Below, in pieces: positions 52,706 through 60,979 of a stretch of DNA of 64,000 nt (position 1 is the first letter of the stretch; the number at the start of each line of letters is the position of its first letter). The stretch is from NCBI RefSeq assembly GCF_903969135.1, contig NZ_LR824569.1:682001-746000 (forward strand), given 5' to 3'. Origin of the DNA: Chryseobacterium sp. JV274 (lineage in GTDB: Bacteria > Bacteroidota > Bacteroidia > Flavobacteriales > Weeksellaceae). The position numbers and the translations under genes were made by a program. Below the pieces are notes generated by a model. The model was given only the letters and a program-made list of their open reading frames with translations. It was not told the origin of the DNA and did no database searches.

Positions 52706-53868
52706 TATTCAAACATTTCAGCCCAGCGAACCGCTTTTATCTCCTTTTCGTTATACAGATCTCCGATAGACTTTTTAACGTCTAATTTAGGGTATAAATT
52801 TACCCCTATCAGCTTTATTTTTCCTTCTTCAATCCATTGCTGCTCTTCAACAGCATGATCATAGATCTTTTTCTGAACAACTCCCTGTTTCAACAGTTCA
52901 AGATACCCTCCAGCCTCCTCGATTTCAACAAATAAAGCCCATGATTTCTCTGCAAACTGCTTCGTAATATCTTCAATATAATAACTTCCGTTCACAGCAT
53001 CTTCAAATACATTGATGATACTTTCGTAAGCGAGCACAATCTGCTGTTTGAAAGAAATTTCTTCCGAATTATCTGTACTTCTGTTTACAAGATAATTATT
53101 GGTAAAAACAGCGTCAGCTCCTCCGATCATTGCGGAAGCAAGTTCTAATGTAGAGCGGATCAGGTTGTTTTCATTGTCAGAAACGGCTTTATTTCGCAGT
53201 GAAGTCTCCGCAAAGATGTAAGGAATTTCATCCATACCATATTCCTTAGAAAGCTGGTTGAAAACAATTTTAAAGGCTCTCAGTTTTGCCATTTCAAAGA
53301 AATAATTTCCTCCTACTGCTATTCTGAAGATTAGCTTATTCAAAATTTCAGCACCATAAGCTTCTACCAGTTCCTTAGTTTTTGCCAGCGCAATACCAAG
53401 CTGCTGATAAATGGCTGCTCCGGCATTCTGATGCAGTGAAATATCAACACAGATATTTCTCTTAAAGTCTTTGGCCAGTAATTCTTTAGCCAGCTGATCG
53501 TCTATATTTCCTTCTTTTTCATTAAAAATGTCAATCAATGAAAAATACTGATCTTCTTCTTTAGGGCTGATGTGTCCTGCAAGTTCTTTGTTGTTGACAA
53601 AAAGAGTTTTCTGATCAAGATTTTCTACATTATGATCAAGGATAAATGCAAATACTTCTTCTTCTAAACTTTCATGATATTTTGCTACCAAATGGGTACT
53701 TTCTTCAACTCTAGGCAGATTTACCAAAGGCTTCTGAACTTCTGTGTAAAAAGGCTTCACCTCTATTCCTTCCAAATTTTGTTTTTCTAAAATAGGGTAA
53801 ATATCCTCTGTTTTAAGTTGTTTTTTGACTAAACTTTCCCAGTTTGAAAATATATCTGTATTTGACAT
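52705..53868 (-). CDS. mutA: Methylmalonyl-CoA mutase small subunit-like protein
   Basis: A 387-residue protein matching the mutase TIM-barrel domain of the small (alpha) subunit, with ISLHQNAGAAIYQQLGIALAKTKELVE near residue 145, IAVGGNYFFEMAKLRAFKIVF near 183, and GGADAVFTNNY near 250. It lacks the C-terminal cobalamin-binding domain (DxHxxG), typical for the shorter Bacteroidota small subunit. It needs a large catalytic subunit (MutB) to convert succinyl-CoA and methylmalonyl-CoA. That gene usually follows directly; here DinB follows instead. Confidence 0.85.
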   Translation of the reverse strand: MSNTDIFSNWESLVKKQLKTEDIYPILEKQNLEGIEVKPFYTEVQKPLVNLPRVEESTHLVAKYHESLEEEVFAFILDHNVENLDQKTLFVNNKELAGHISPKEEDQYFSLIDIFNEKEGNIDDQLAKELLAKDFKRNICVDISLHQNAGAAIYQQLGIALAKTKELVEAYGAEILNKLIFRIAVGGNYFFEMAKLRAFKIVFNQLSKEYGMDEIPYIFAETSLRNKAVSDNENNLIRSTLELASAMIGGADAVFTNNYLVNRSTDNSEEISFKQQIVLAYESIINVFEDAVNGSYYIEDITKQFAEKSWALFVEIEEAGGYLELLKQGVVQKKIYDHAVEEQQWIEEGKIKLIGVNLYPKLDVKKSIGDLYNEKEIKAVRWAEMFE

Positions 53869-53882
53869 TAGTTTTTTTATTT

Positions 53883-53951
53883 GTGAATTGTCAATAGTGA
53901 ATTTTTAAAAACTAAAAATACATTTCATTATTGACTTAATTCTATTCAACT
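53883..53951. repeat. Inverted repeat (GTCAATAGTGAATT type)
   Basis: gtgaattgtcaatagtgaatt at 53883-53903 with partial complement attattgacttaattctattcaac at 53928-53951, between the FtsB-like gene and mutA. Shares its core with 43990-44063. Confidence 0.55.
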
Positions 53952-53954
53952 TTA

Positions 53955-54311
53955 TTATTTTTTGGCAACTTTTGTGCTGTCTACCACCAAAATGAAGATT
54001 TCTTCATTCGGCTTTTTCATAAAATAATTTTCTCTTGCGTATTTTTCCTTCTCAGACTTGTTGTTCATCAGTTTTTTATAAAAAGCATCATTTTTTTCGT
54101 ATTCTTTTTTGTAGAAGTCCAGCTGCTCTTCATATTTCCTGATCTCACCATTCAGTTCATTGATTACAAGAAATGAGGTTTTATCGAAAAAAATCATCCA
54201 TACCAAAAACAGACAGATCGTAATGGTATACTTGTTCAAAACATATTTCTGTATAAGTTTGAATGTTTCAGATTTCGGCTGAATGTCTTTGATAAGGTTG
54301 TTTTCTTCCAT
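53955..54311 (-). CDS. FtsB/DivIC-family septum formation initiator
   Basis: A 118-residue single-pass membrane protein. A polar N-terminus is followed by one hydrophobic segment (ITICLFLVWMIFF, residues 30-43) and a periplasmic coiled coil (ELNGEIRKYEEQLDFYKKEYEKNDAFYKKLM), then the conserved EKYARENYFMKKPNEEIFILV end, which is the FtsB/DivIC hallmark. It would bridge FtsL and FtsQ in the divisome. It is four bases downstream of uridine kinase, as often seen in Flavobacteriia. Confidence 0.85.
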   Translation of the reverse strand: MEENNLIKDIQPKSETFKLIQKYVLNKYTITICLFLVWMIFFDKTSFLVINELNGEIRKYEEQLDFYKKEYEKNDAFYKKLMNNKSEKEKYARENYFMKKPNEEIFILVVDSTKVAKK

Positions 54312-54315
54312 TTTT

Positions 54316-54930
54316 TTAATGTTTTTTCAACGAGTTTTTAATAACAGTAGTTAAAAAATCAATCGCTACGGAATTCTGCTTCATATTTGGGATAATAAGA
54401 TCGGCATCATTTTTAGAAGGCTCTATGAATTCCTGGTGCATTGGTTTCAATGTAGTCTGATAACGGTGTAATACTTCGCTCAGATCTCTTCCTCTTTCCT
54501 GGGTATCTCTCCTGATCCTCCTGATCAGCCTTTCGTCAGAATCTGCATGAACAAATACTTTCAAATCAAATTCTTTCAGTAATTCTTTGTTGGTAAGAAC
54601 CAAAATTCCTTCTACTACCAATACGTTTTTAGGTTCTACAGTGACATGATCTCCTGTTCTGGAATGAGTGACAAAGCTGTAAATGGGCTGTTCAATAGGC
54701 TCATTATTCTTTAAAGCTTTCACATGTTTTATCAATAATTCAAAATCTATCGACTTGGGATGGTCATAATTCAGAGCTTCTCTTTCTGTCAATGTAAGAC
54801 CTTGGTTGTCGTGATAATAATTATCCTGAGAAAGGATATTCATTCCCTCAATATCAAGCTGCTGAAGTATCTTGTCAACAACTGTAGTTTTGCCGGATCC
54901 AGTACCACCGGCAATTCCTATTACAAGCAT
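54316..54930 (-). CDS. udk: Uridine kinase
   Basis: A 204-residue P-loop kinase that phosphorylates uridine and cytidine with ATP or GTP for pyrimidine salvage. Walker A is GIAGGTGSGKTTV near residue 6; the substrate site includes SQDNYYHD near 35 and NYDHPKSIDFELL near 54; RRIRRDTQERGRDL near 140 is the lid. All are intact and length is normal. A TATATTTG promoter box precedes it, so it probably heads an operon with the FtsB-like gene and mutA. Confidence 0.93.
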   Translation of the reverse strand: MLVIGIAGGTGSGKTTVVDKILQQLDIEGMNILSQDNYYHDNQGLTLTEREALNYDHPKSIDFELLIKHVKALKNNEPIEQPIYSFVTHSRTGDHVTVEPKNVLVVEGILVLTNKELLKEFDLKVFVHADSDERLIRRIRRDTQERGRDLSEVLHRYQTTLKPMHQEFIEPSKNDADLIIPNMKQNSVAIDFLTTVIKNSLKKH

Positions 54931-54957
54931 TATTTTTTTGTTTCTTTATAGTTGGTA

Positions 54958-54965
54958 CAAATATA
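54958..54965 (-). promoter_or_regulatory. -7 box for udk
   Basis: TATATTTG on the minus strand, 27 bases before the ATG at 54930; TTG lies 20 bases upstream of the box, a fair -33 match. Confidence 0.6.
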
Positions 54966-55003
54966 CTATTTTAGATAAAATATGACAATGTAAGAGTATT
55001 GAG

Positions 55004-55041
55004 AAATTAAAAGATTAAAGCATTTAAAGATTAAAAGATTT
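55004..55041. repeat. AAATTAAAAGATT-type direct repeat
   Basis: aaattaaaagattaaag is followed by catttaaagattaaaagatt: degenerate direct repeats of the unit aaagatta within 38 bases. Confidence 0.55.
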
Positions 55042-55106
55042 TCCTGAAGCCTTCTACTCTTTGTCATTTATTGCCATTACTCAACTTTCCCCTTCGGATT
55101 CAATAA

Positions 55107-55135
55107 AAAAACCGGCAAATTTATTGCCGGTTTTT
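55107..55135 (-). terminator. Terminator after clpS
   Basis: aaaaccggcaa and ttgccggtttt perfect stem, T-rich on the minus strand, just past the clpS stop at 55139. Confidence 0.82.
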
Positions 55136-55138
55136 ATT

Positions 55139-55444
55139 TTATACGATTTCGCTTGTTAATTCGCGCGAAATTAATTTTTCATGCATAGGCTTCAAAACAT
55201 CCATTGAGCCTGTTTTTACGGTACATTTGCCTTTGTAGTGAACAAGCATCGTACATTGTTCTGCTTGCTCCAGGGTATGTTTGCATATTTCGATAAGACA
55301 GTCTATTACATAATCAAATGTATGAATATCGTCATTATGCAGTACCAGTTTATAAACTTCATCCGTATCATCCAGAACGAGGACATCTTCTTCATACTGG
55401 CGCTTTGGATCTTCATAATCTTTTATGATATTATAAAAATTCAT
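55139..55444 (-). CDS. clpS: ATP-dependent Clp protease adaptor ClpS
   Basis: A 101-residue N-end-rule adaptor, starting at ATG 55444 (MNFYNIIKDYEDPK), which leaves a short gap after the CNNM gene instead of an overlap. The core YKLVLHNDDIHTFDYVIDCLIEIC carries the ClpS signature NDDxHTF, and the helix HTLEQAEQCTMLVHYKGKC matches the substrate pocket side. It delivers proteins with bulky N-terminal residues to ClpAP-type proteases. Ten bases downstream of the CNNM gene. Confidence 0.93.
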   Translation of the reverse strand: MNFYNIIKDYEDPKRQYEEDVLVLDDTDEVYKLVLHNDDIHTFDYVIDCLIEICKHTLEQAEQCTMLVHYKGKCTVKTGSMDVLKPMHEKLISRELTSEIV

Positions 55445-55454
55445 TCTAACTGTT

Positions 55455-56813
55455 TTAAACTTCTCCAATTTTATCTGCTAAATGATCTATAGCATTAGGT
55501 TCCTCATAGACCAGTTCTACAAGTTCTACACTTTTATTATTCATTTTCAGAATTTTAAAGTGGTAGTCCTCAAGATCAAATTCCTGGTTTTCTTCAGGGA
55601 TATCTTCCAACTCATAAAGAATGAATCCGGCTAATGAATTGTACTCACTTTCTTCTGAAAGCGGAAGTCTTTTAGGCAGAAACTCATTGATTTCGTCCAA
55701 AGGCTGCGTAGCCTGTACCCAATAGGTATTATCTGATATTTTATCAACGATTTTTTCTTCATCGTCTTCTTCATCCTGAATTTCCCCTACCAGTTCTTCC
55801 AGAATATCTTCTAATGTAATAATTCCTTCAGTCCCACCAAATTCGTCAATAACAACAGCGATATGTTGTTTTTTAAGCTGGAACGTTTTCAGCAAATCTG
55901 AAACTTTTTTACTTTCCACAACGAAAAAAGCATCCCGCATTAAATCTTTAAGGTCTTCATGATCCAGATTTCCTTTTCTTTTAACAAATTCCCTGATGAT
56001 TTCTTTTGTATAGAAAATTCCGATGATATTATCAATAGAGTCAATATATACTGGAATACGTGAATACCCGCTGTCCATAATCTTATTGATGATATCTGTA
56101 ACATCTTCTTCAAAATCTATGGAAGTAATATTCTGTCTTGGAACCATGATCTGTTTAGCAGAATGATCAGTAAAGTCAAATGCATTTTTGATGATCTCAT
56201 AGTTTTCTTCTTCAATCTCTCCGCTGTCAGCACTTTGTTTTACCAAAAGCTGAAGCTCTTCTGTAGAGTGAATTTCCTGTTCGGAAGCCGGGTGAATTTT
56301 CACCAATCTAAGGAAACCATTTGACATTGAGTTCATCAACCAGATAAACGGTTTAAAAATTGTGTAAAAAACCCTTAGCGGAACAGCTGTTGCCATTGTA
56401 GTGGCTTCAGATTTTCTGATCGCAATTGATTTTGGGATAAGCTCACCAAATACAATGTGCATAATGGTAATCAACACAAAACTGGTCACTACAGAGATTG
56501 TAGTAATCGTTGTCTGAGTAAGATCAATACTCAGAGATGCGAAGATATTTTCAACCATATGATGCAAGGCACTTTCTCCTACCCAACCAAGAGCAAGGGA
56601 TGCCAATGTAATTCCTAATTGTGTAGCGGAAAGATATTCATCAAGATGCTTGATGATATGTTCTGCCTGTTTAGCCATAGAATTACCTTCTGCGGCTTTT
56701 AACTGAATTTGTGAGTAACGAACTTTAACAATTGAAAATTCTGCGGCTACGAAGAAGCCATTTAGTAAAACAAGAAATAAGGCCAGCAAAAGCCTGACTA
56801 TGTCCGAGTCCAT
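55455..56813 (-). CDS. CNNM/CorC-type hemolysin-family protein with CBS domains
   Basis: A 452-residue membrane protein. The first 190 residues hold a DUF21 (CNNM) domain with about four hydrophobic segments (LLLALFLVLLNGFFVAAEFSIVKVR; ATQLGITLASLALGWVG; IMHIVFGELIPKSIAI). Two CBS domains follow (about 210-330), with IMVPRQNITSIDFEEDV and DEFGGTEGIITLEDILEELVGEI. The C-terminal CorC_HlyC transporter-associated domain is also present. Such proteins move or regulate Mg and related cations; true hemolytic activity is not implied. It heads a likely operon with clpS. Confidence 0.9.
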   Translation of the reverse strand: MDSDIVRLLLALFLVLLNGFFVAAEFSIVKVRYSQIQLKAAEGNSMAKQAEHIIKHLDEYLSATQLGITLASLALGWVGESALHHMVENIFASLSIDLTQTTITTISVVTSFVLITIMHIVFGELIPKSIAIRKSEATTMATAVPLRVFYTIFKPFIWLMNSMSNGFLRLVKIHPASEQEIHSTEELQLLVKQSADSGEIEEENYEIIKNAFDFTDHSAKQIMVPRQNITSIDFEEDVTDIINKIMDSGYSRIPVYIDSIDNIIGIFYTKEIIREFVKRKGNLDHEDLKDLMRDAFFVVESKKVSDLLKTFQLKKQHIAVVIDEFGGTEGIITLEDILEELVGEIQDEEDDEEKIVDKISDNTYWVQATQPLDEINEFLPKRLPLSEESEYNSLAGFILYELEDIPEENQEFDLEDYHFKILKMNNKSVELVELVYEEPNAIDHLADKIGEV

Positions 56814-56841
56814 TTAGAGGTTGTATAAATTTTATTAGGTA

Positions 56842-56849
56842 CAAAGATA
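56842..56849 (-). promoter_or_regulatory. -7 box for the CNNM gene and clpS
   Basis: TATCTTTG on the minus strand, 28 bases before the ATG at 56813. No clear -33 TTTG. Confidence 0.5.
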
Positions 56850-57033
56850 TGCAAAATAAAAATAACCTGAATCCGGGATAGATTATTTTGATTGAGGATT
56901 TTTTGAAAGAAAATATGAAGCGATAAGATGTCGCTATTTTTTATTAAAAAAAATAATTGAATACATCCTCTCATTTCTATATAAAAAGACGGTTTTTGAA
57001 CGGTAAATAGCAGTTTTAGTCTTATAAAAATAA

Positions 57034-57058
57034 AAAGCACCGATAAATTCGGTGCTTT
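57034..57058 (-). terminator. Terminator of the atp operon
   Basis: aaagcaccg and cggtgcttt with a short loop; T-rich on the minus strand, 23 bases past the atpG stop. Confidence 0.82.
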
Positions 57059-57080
57059 AATGGTATGTTAAAATAATTCT

Positions 57081-57944
57081 TTATGAATTTTTCAAAGCTT
57101 CTGCTCCGGAAACAATTTCCAAGATTTCGTTGGTAATTGCTGCCTGTCTTGCTTTGTTGTAGAAGATCTTAAGATCATTTCTCAAAGCTTCTGCATTATC
57201 TGTAGCTTTGTGCATTGCTGTCATTCTCGCTCCGTGCTCAGATGCTACTGAATCAAGGATTGATTTGAAAACCTGCGTTTTAATAGACTTAGGAATCAGG
57301 TTATCCAGAATCTCAGCCCTGTTCGGTTCAAAGATATAATCTGTTTCTACCTGTGATTCTGTATTTTCAGGCATTGAGATTGGAAGAAGTTGTTCTGTTG
57401 TTACTTCCTGAGTTGCTGCATTAACGAATTTATTATAAATAACATATACTTCGTCAAATTTACCTTCTCTGAAGCTTGCCATTACTCCTTCAGTGATATG
57501 AGCAACAGCATCAAAGTTCAGATTATCATAAACAGAACTTCCATTAGCATATACTGAACGGCTTCTTCTTACAGCATCAAATGCTTTTTTACCTACAGGA
57601 AGAACTTCAATCTCATATTGAGAATTGTTCTGGAACTGAAGGTTAAGCTCTTTTACAATTGAAGAGTTAAAAGCTCCCGCAAGACCTCTGTTTGAAGTAA
57701 CAGCGATGAAAAGTATTCTTTTAACCTCTCTTTTCTGAGCATATACAGAAATCTGATCAGGATCTGAACTAGAATTTACATTCTGGATAAGTTCCTGTAG
57801 TTTTTCAGAATATGGTCTTAGCATTACAATTGCATCCTGTGCTTTTTTAAGTTTCGCAGCGGAAACCATTTTCATAGCACGGGTAATCTGCATCGTAGAT
57901 GAAATTGACGTAATTCTGCCTCGTATTTCTTTTAAGTTTGCCAT
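57081..57944 (-). CDS. atpG: ATP synthase F1 subunit gamma
   Basis: A 287-residue central-stalk subunit that rotates inside the alpha-beta ring. The N-terminal coiled-coil start NLKEIRGRITSISSTMQITRAMKMVSAAKLKKA and C-terminal ASEHGARMTAMHKATDNAEALRNDLKIFYNKARQAAITNEILEIVSGAEAL are the conserved parts and are intact. It is the last gene of the cluster; an inverted repeat separates it from atpA. Confidence 0.95.
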   Translation of the reverse strand: MANLKEIRGRITSISSTMQITRAMKMVSAAKLKKAQDAIVMLRPYSEKLQELIQNVNSSSDPDQISVYAQKREVKRILFIAVTSNRGLAGAFNSSIVKELNLQFQNNSQYEIEVLPVGKKAFDAVRRSRSVYANGSSVYDNLNFDAVAHITEGVMASFREGKFDEVYVIYNKFVNAATQEVTTEQLLPISMPENTESQVETDYIFEPNRAEILDNLIPKSIKTQVFKSILDSVASEHGARMTAMHKATDNAEALRNDLKIFYNKARQAAITNEILEIVSGAEALKNS

Positions 57945-57951
57945 TAATTTG

Positions 57952-58016
57952 GGTTCAAAGTTTAAGGTCTAAAGTTTAAGGCTTAAAACGTTATATTTTA
58001 AACCTTAAACATTGAA
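57952..58016. repeat. Inverted TTTAAGG repeat between atpA and atpG
   Basis: ggttcaaagtttaaggtctaaagtttaagg at 57952-57981 and its complement ttttaaaccttaaacattgaa at 57996-58016. It uses the same heptamer as the tandem array at 16286-16313. Confidence 0.65.
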
Positions 58017-58020
58017 TTTT

Positions 58021-59598
58021 TTAGTTGTATTTAGAAGCTAAATCATTAGCAGCCTGCTTAAGAACACTTGTAATATCGTTATCGATTTTTCCAGCCTTAA
58101 TAGCAGCCATTGTATCAGGGTGCTTAGATCTTAGGAACTCGATATATTCGTGTTGGAATTCTTTAATTTTTCTGATAGGAACGTTTCTCATTAAGTTTTC
58201 TGTTCCAGCGTATACGATCGCTACCTGACTGTCTACAGGAAGTGGTGCATTTACCGGCTGCTTAAGGATTTCTACGTTTCTTTCTCCTTTAGAGATAACT
58301 GCCAAAGTAGAAGCATCAAGGTCAGAACCGAATTTAGCAAACGCCTCTAGTTCTTTATATTGAGCCTGATCTAACTTAAGAGTACCAGAAACTTTTTTCA
58401 TTGATTTGATCTGAGCATTACCTCCTACTCTCGATACAGAGATACCTACGTTGATCGCAGGACGAACCCCTGAGTTGAATAGATCAGACTCCAAGAAGAT
58501 CTGTCCGTCTGTAATAGAGATTACGTTGGTAGGGATATATGCAGAAACGTCACCAGCCTGAGTTTCAATAATTGGAAGTGCCGTTAAAGAACCACCACCT
58601 TTTACAATTGGTCTAAGAGATTCTGGCAAATCGTTCATTTGCTTAGCAATATTATCATCAGCAATTACTTTTGCCGCTCTTTCCAATAGTCTTGAGTGAA
58701 GATAGAAAACGTCTCCAGGATAAGCTTCACGGCCCGGTGGTCTTCTCAATAGTAGAGAAAGCTCACGGTAAGCAACAGCTTGTTTAGATAAATCATCATA
58801 AACGATAAGTGCTGGTCTACCAGTGTCTCTGAAGAACTCACCAATAGAAGCACCTGCCATTGCAGAATATACCTGCATTGGAACTGGATCTGATGCGTTA
58901 GCCGCAACAATTACAGTATAAGCCAAAGCTCCTTTATCAGAAAGAGTTTTAACGATTTGTGCAACAGTAGAAGCTTTCTGACCGATTGCAACATATATAC
59001 AATATACAGGGTTACCTGCATCAAAAAATTCTCTTTGGTTGATGATTGTATCAATTGCAACAGTAGTTTTACCTGTCTGTCTGTCACCAATGATAAGCTC
59101 TCTCTGACCTCTTCCTACAGGAATCATCGCGTCAATTGCAACGATACCTGACTGTAAAGGCTCAGTTACCGGCTGTCTGAAGATAACTCCAGGAGCTTTT
59201 CTTTCCAATGGCATTTCGTATAAATCCCCAGTAATAGGACCTTTACCATCGATAGGGTTACCAAGAGTATCTACTACTCTTCCTAACATACCTTCTCCTA
59301 CTTTAATAGAAGAGATTCTGTTTGTTCTTCTTACTGTATCACCTTCTTTTACTAATTTACTTTCACCAAGTAAAGCAACACCTACGTTGTCTTCTTCAAG
59401 GTTAAGTACAATACCTTCTACATCACTAGAAAATTTCACCAACTCTCCGTATTGTACGTTTTCTAACCCGTATACACGAGCAATACCATCACCGATGGTT
59501 AAAACTGTACCTACTTCCTCAACGTTTGATTGAGTGTCGAAGTTGGCCAATTGCTGTTTTAAGATCGCAGATACTTCTGCCGGATTTATTTCTGCCAT
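58021..59598 (-). CDS. atpA: ATP synthase F1 subunit alpha
   Basis: A 525-residue subunit that forms the regulatory nucleotide sites of F1. The P-loop is [11 protein letters not shown] near residue 170, and the signature [14 protein letters not shown] near 368 is present. Length and domain order (beta-barrel, nucleotide, helical) are normal. It carries catalytic-interface residues for beta, whose gene is not in the window. Confidence 0.97.
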   Translation of the reverse strand: MAEINPAEVSAILKQQLANFDTQSNVEEVGTVLTIGDGIARVYGLENVQYGELVKFSSDVEGIVLNLEEDNVGVALLGESKLVKEGDTVRRTNRISSIKVGEGMLGRVVDTLGNPIDGKGPITGDLYEMPLERKAPGVIFRQPVTEPLQSGIVAIDAMIPVGRGQRELIIGDRQTGKTTVAIDTIINQREFFDAGNPVYCIYVAIGQKASTVAQIVKTLSDKGALAYTVIVAANASDPVPMQVYSAMAGASIGEFFRDTGRPALIVYDDLSKQAVAYRELSLLLRRPPGREAYPGDVFYLHSRLLERAAKVIADDNIAKQMNDLPESLRPIVKGGGSLTALPIIETQAGDVSAYIPTNVISITDGQIFLESDLFNSGVRPAINVGISVSRVGGNAQIKSMKKVSGTLKLDQAQYKELEAFAKFGSDLDASTLAVISKGERNVEILKQPVNAPLPVDSQVAIVYAGTENLMRNVPIRKIKEFQHEYIEFLRSKHPDTMAAIKAGKIDNDITSVLKQAANDLASKYN

Positions 59599-59614
59599 TG
59601 TATGGTTGTTTTTC

Positions 59615-60154
59615 TTAATTTAATTGGAAATCTTTTTTAACTTGGTTCAATTTTGTCTTCACAGACGCGTCTACCTGCTGATCACCTACTCTTAGAACAT
59701 ATCCTCCAAGAATTTCAGGCTTTACATTCACTTTCAGATCAAAGTTTGAATCAGCGTTTACAAGAGTTGTAGATCTTAAAATCTGATCTAGGTTCTCTTT
59801 TGAAAGCGGAGTTGCTGTAGTAAGTGTTACTCTCTGTACACCGCTAAGGTCTTCTACTTTGTTGATGAATTCCTGAGCGATATTTTTCAATTGGGTTTCA
59901 CGTCCGTGTTTAATCACCAATCTGATCAGATTTTGAGAAGAGACAGATAAACCTTTGAAAATTTCATTTGCTACTTCTATTTTCTTTTTAGAATCGATAT
60001 AAGGAGTCATGAAGAATTTGTTTAAGTCCGCAGACTCTTTCATGATCTTTACTACATCTTTCATTTCAGAAAATACAGTAGCCGTTTGACCTGATTCATT
60101 TGTAAAATCAAGTAAACCTTGTGCGTATCTTTTAGCTACTTTAGATGTAAGCAT
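59615..60154 (-). CDS. atpH: ATP synthase F1 subunit delta
   Basis: A 179-residue peripheral-stalk subunit (OSCP) joining F1 to the b subunits. The helical N-domain [19 protein letters not shown] and the C-terminal signature [25 protein letters not shown] are present. It starts two bases after atpF, so translation is coupled. Confidence 0.93.
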   Translation of the reverse strand: MLTSKVAKRYAQGLLDFTNESGQTATVFSEMKDVVKIMKESADLNKFFMTPYIDSKKKIEVANEIFKGLSVSSQNLIRLVIKHGRETQLKNIAQEFINKVEDLSGVQRVTLTTATPLSKENLDQILRSTTLVNADSNFDLKVNVKPEILGGYVLRVGDQQVDASVKTKLNQVKKDFQLN

Positions 60155-60156
60155 TC

Positions 60157-60654
60157 TTAGTTAAGGTTTGATTTGTTTAAATAATTTTGAACTAATTCGT
60201 TTTGAGCTTCGCTGTTGTCTAATTTTTGTTTCAAGATAGACTCAGCAATGTTTACAGATAAAGTACCAATTTGAGTTTTGATGTCTGCCATAGCAGCATT
60301 TTTCTCAGCATTGATAGTTTGTTTAGCAGCTTCGATCATTCTGTCTCCTTCAGTTTTAGCAACATCTTTAGCTTCCCCTACGATTCTGTCTTTAATTTCT
60401 CTAGCTTCTTTAAGGATAGCGTCTCTTTCGATTTTAGCTTCACGAATGATTCTTTCGTTATCCTCTTTTAAAGTTTCCATTTCTTTTCTAGCTAATTTAG
60501 CTTGATTAAGAGCGTCAACAATAGATGTTTCTCTGTCATTGATAGACGTTAAAATAGGTTTCCAAGCGAATTTACCTAACAAAAATAATAATGCTAGAAA
60601 AATAACAGACTGGATAATAAATAATCCTGACGAAAACTGATGAATTAATTCCAT
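60157..60654 (-). CDS. atpF: ATP synthase Fo subunit b
   Basis: A 165-residue peripheral-stalk subunit with one N-terminal membrane helix (FIIQSVIFLALLFLLGKFAW) and a long charged coiled coil from about residue 35 to 140. Standard for single-b bacterial ATP synthases. Located between atpE and atpH. Confidence 0.93.
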   Translation of the reverse strand: MELIHQFSSGLFIIQSVIFLALLFLLGKFAWKPILTSINDRETSIVDALNQAKLARKEMETLKEDNERIIREAKIERDAILKEAREIKDRIVGEAKDVAKTEGDRMIEAAKQTINAEKNAAMADIKTQIGTLSVNIAESILKQKLDNSEAQNELVQNYLNKSNLN

Positions 60655-60737
60655 TATATAAATGTATAAATAATTATTACTTTTTTTAAAGAACCATTAT
60701 CTGTAACCAACCGTCACAGATAATGGTCTGATTTCAA

Positions 60738-60932
60738 TTAGTTTACTGCGAATAGAGCAGCAAACGCAACACCTTCTACAAGTGCAGCTGCGATAAGCAT
60801 AGCTGTTTGGATTTTTCCAGATTGCTCAGGTTGTCTAGCGATAGCTTCAAGAGCAGCAGCTCCGATTTTACCAAGACCGATACCTACACCTAGTACTACG
60901 ATACCAGCACCTACAATTTTAGGGATTTCCAT
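60738..60932 (-). CDS. atpE: ATP synthase Fo subunit c
   Basis: A 64-residue proteolipid that forms the rotor ring. Two hydrophobic hairpin helices flank the polar loop ARQPEQSGKIQ. The proton-binding carboxylate is E53 (LVEGVAF); it is followed by Gly, and the Na-type Ser pattern is absent, which favours proton coupling. It is short for the family but matches Flavobacteriia c subunits. Confidence 0.93.
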   Translation of the reverse strand: MEIPKIVGAGIVVLGVGIGLGKIGAAALEAIARQPEQSGKIQTAMLIAAALVEGVAFAALFAVN

Positions 60933-60979
60933 AATATATAATTTTAAAAAATTTGTTTTACTTTAATTTATAATTTCAA

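Noticed and set aside
56798..57040. 80-codon minus-strand frame before the CNNM gene
   Set aside because: It overlaps the promoter and start of the CNNM gene, has low-complexity hydrophobic content and no homologue-like pattern.
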